From: Echinicola vietnamensis DSM 17526
GTDB lineage: Bacteria; Bacteroidota; Bacteroidia; Cytophagales; Cyclobacteriaceae
Assembly: GCF_000325705.1 (NCBI RefSeq)
Contig: NC_019904.1
Location: forward strand, 1,000,001-1,064,000
Reading direction: 5' to 3'
Length of the DNA stretch: 64,000 nt
Shown in pieces: positions 62,812-64,000 of the stretch. The translations under genes and the position numbers were made by a program. The notes below the pieces were generated by a model. The model made no database searches and was not told the origin of the DNA. It saw nothing but the letters and a program-made list of their open reading frames with translations. The first letter of the stretch is position 1, and each line of letters opens with the position of its first letter.

Positions 62812-62862
62812 TTGTCCCGCCGTCTCTGACGCGGGACCACAAAAACTGAGTCTCCCGACTCA
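62812..62862. repeat. Extra copy of the double-hairpin element of the 193-bp repeat
   Basis: These 51 bp differ by only one base from the head of the third tandem unit (61618-61668). They contain GTCCCGC/GCGGGAC and TGAGTC-tccc-GACTCA. So the hairpin element occurs on both sides of the dapA-like gene and probably moves or recombines independently. Confidence 0.85.
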
Positions 62863-62966
62863 ACCATATATTTTTGCTATTTGCATTCTTATTTTGCTCC
62901 TTGCTCCAATCCACCGTCTCATTTCTCCCTACTTGATACTCACTACTCACATCTCACTACTCAATA

Positions 62967-64000
62967 CTAAAACTTAACTTCAATACTATATTTCCCCGAG
63001 CCCAGCTCAAAAGATGGATGCCCATCGGCTTGCACCTTGCTCACTCCCTTGGCTTTCTCAGTCCTGCTGCCATTGATCCTTACTTCTGCGGATTGCTCCA
63101 CGGGCAGCACCAACGTGGCGCTTGTATTGGCTGGTATGTCAAAGTGGAATTGGGCATTTCCCTCTTCCTTTTTCCAAGAGGAAGCAATGGTCCCGTAAAT
63201 GCTTTCATAGCTGGCCTTGACGAATGTCATATCGCCCACCCACTGCGGCTTTAATAGGAAGTGTTTAAAACCAGGCTGATCAGGATCCGGCTGGATGCCG
63301 GCCAAATCACGGTAAAACCACTCTTCGATTTGCCCCATCATAAAATGGTTCCAGCTGTTGCCCTTGCGGGGATCCCACTGTTCGGTCAATGTCGTCAGCC
63401 CAAACTTGATCTGGAAACCGTATCCGGGCGTGTCGTAATGGTTGTGCATCTTGAACATCACTTCATTCAGCCCGTTTCTGGCCAATGTCTGGTACAAATA
63501 CCGGTTGCCCACATCGCCGGTGGTCAATCGGTAACCATGCGCTTCAATGTCCTGCACCAAATGCGCCAACACCGCTTCCCGCTTGGTCGAATCGACCATG
63601 TCCAAAAACAGCGGCACGGCATTGGAAAATTGACTTCCGGTACCGTATTGGTTGGTCTCGGGATCAAAAAAGGTTTGGTTAAAGGCTTCTTTCACCTGCT
63701 TTTCCAGCCGGCTGTATTCCCGGTAATCCACCCCTTTTTGGAGCATCAAAGCAGCCTTTTTCAATAATTTCACCCCAAAATAATAGTGCGAAGTGGCCGA
63801 AAGGGCAATCGGACTGTTCTTGGAATAGCCCGCAGCATGCTCGCCATAGTCATACCAATCCCCCAAACCATGGGAAACGATATGGTTATCGGCTGTCGTC
63901 CCCAAATAGTCGATGTATTTTTTCATCATCGGATAATACTCCTGAATCAAGGAACTGTCGCCATAATAATCGTAATACATCCAAGGCAGTACCACAGAAG
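62967..64000 (-). CDS. GH78 alpha-L-rhamnosidase, C-terminal part (gene continues past the window)
   Basis: The last 344 or so residues of a second GH78 enzyme; the frame is open to the window end. Seen are VLPWMYYDYYGDSSLIQEYYPMMKKYI, GLGDWYDYG, ATSHYYFGVKLLKKAA, GDVGNRYLYQTLA, TEQWDPRKGNSWNHFMMGQIEEWFYRDLAGI and a C-terminal beta domain ending SIEVKF. These belong to the (alpha/alpha)6 catalytic domain and tail of GH78, so alpha-L-rhamnoside hydrolysis is likely. It is the upstream-most gene of the minus-strand run and implies that the cluster extends beyond 64000. Confidence 0.9.
   Translation of the reverse strand, partial: SVVLPWMYYDYYGDSSLIQEYYPMMKKYIDYLGTTADNHIVSHGLGDWYDYGEHAAGYSKNSPIALSATSHYYFGVKLLKKAALMLQKGVDYREYSRLEKQVKEAFNQTFFDPETNQYGTGSQFSNAVPLFLDMVDSTKREAVLAHLVQDIEAHGYRLTTGDVGNRYLYQTLARNGLNEVMFKMHNHYDTPGYGFQIKFGLTTLTEQWDPRKGNSWNHFMMGQIEEWFYRDLAGIQPDPDQPGFKHFLLKPQWVGDMTFVKASYESIYGTIASSWKKEEGNAQFHFDIPANTSATLVLPVEQSAEVRINGSRTEKAKGVSKVQADGHPSFELGSGKYSIEVKF

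Overview
The window looks like a chromosomal segment of a Bacteroidota bacterium, most likely a marine or pectin/sulfated-glycan degrader of the Cyclobacteriaceae (Echinicola/Algoriphagus-like). This is inference. It rests on Bacteroidota-type promoters (TTG-N19/20-TAnnTTTG, seen at 4932-4961 and 29777-29807), the absence of obvious Shine-Dalgarno sequences, many signal peptides and LxxC lipoboxes followed by 'Q' or acidic residues, a dense set of glycoside hydrolases and sulfatases, a eukaryote-like IleRS, and a CcsBA-type cytochrome c maturation protein next to nrfHA. No rRNA or tRNA genes and no CRISPR array were seen.

Left part (1-12.6 kb): a minus-strand respiratory nitrite-ammonification operon (nrfH, nrfA, then a CcsBA cytochrome c synthase that runs off the window start), a secreted sulfatase with its own clear promoter, a BamA-like outer-membrane barrel, a large secreted beta-helix protein, a membrane-anchored MutS-family ATPase and a 50-residue membrane protein. 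From 12.6 to 13.9 kb there is a gene-free stretch of degenerate dispersed repeats.

Middle part (13.9-42.3 kb): mostly housekeeping and signalling. It has purKE, a small membrane protein, a PAS-LuxR regulator, a K+ channel, a ChaN-like protein, a histidine kinase, a periplasmic peroxiredoxin, a divergent HxlR regulator/nitroreductase pair with a palindromic operator, a DUF3127 protein with an SSB-like tail, a methyltransferase and several hypotheticals. It continues with DUF2905, a lipoprotein sulfatase and a polyprenyl-phosphate-sugar module (GT39 transferase divergent from GT2 synthase plus a UPF0104-type membrane protein). Then come feoA-feoB-FeoB-associated peptide with a candidate iron-responsive operator, a GH43 lipoprotein, a LOG-family hydrolase, and ileS-lspA. 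IleS carries a swapped HIGH motif (GIHH).

Right part (42.3-64 kb): a membrane protein, an IS110-family transposase, a small lipoprotein, and then an 18.8-kb run of minus-strand genes that forms part of a polysaccharide utilisation cluster. In transcription order these are GH78 (partial), a DapA-family aldolase/dehydratase, an SSS symporter, an Fe-dependent alcohol dehydrogenase, PdxA2, a DUF1537 sugar-acid kinase, an STN-domain alpha/beta hydrolase, GH95, GH105, an MGH1-like (alpha/alpha)6 glycosidase and GH78. The set couples release of rhamnose, fucose/L-galactose and unsaturated uronate from a pectin-like or ulvan-like glycan to import and to catabolism of a sugar acid. No SusC/SusD pair is inside the window. 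The spacers of this cluster hold many paired-hairpin repeats and a 193-bp tandem triplication that includes the 3' end of the dapA-like gene.
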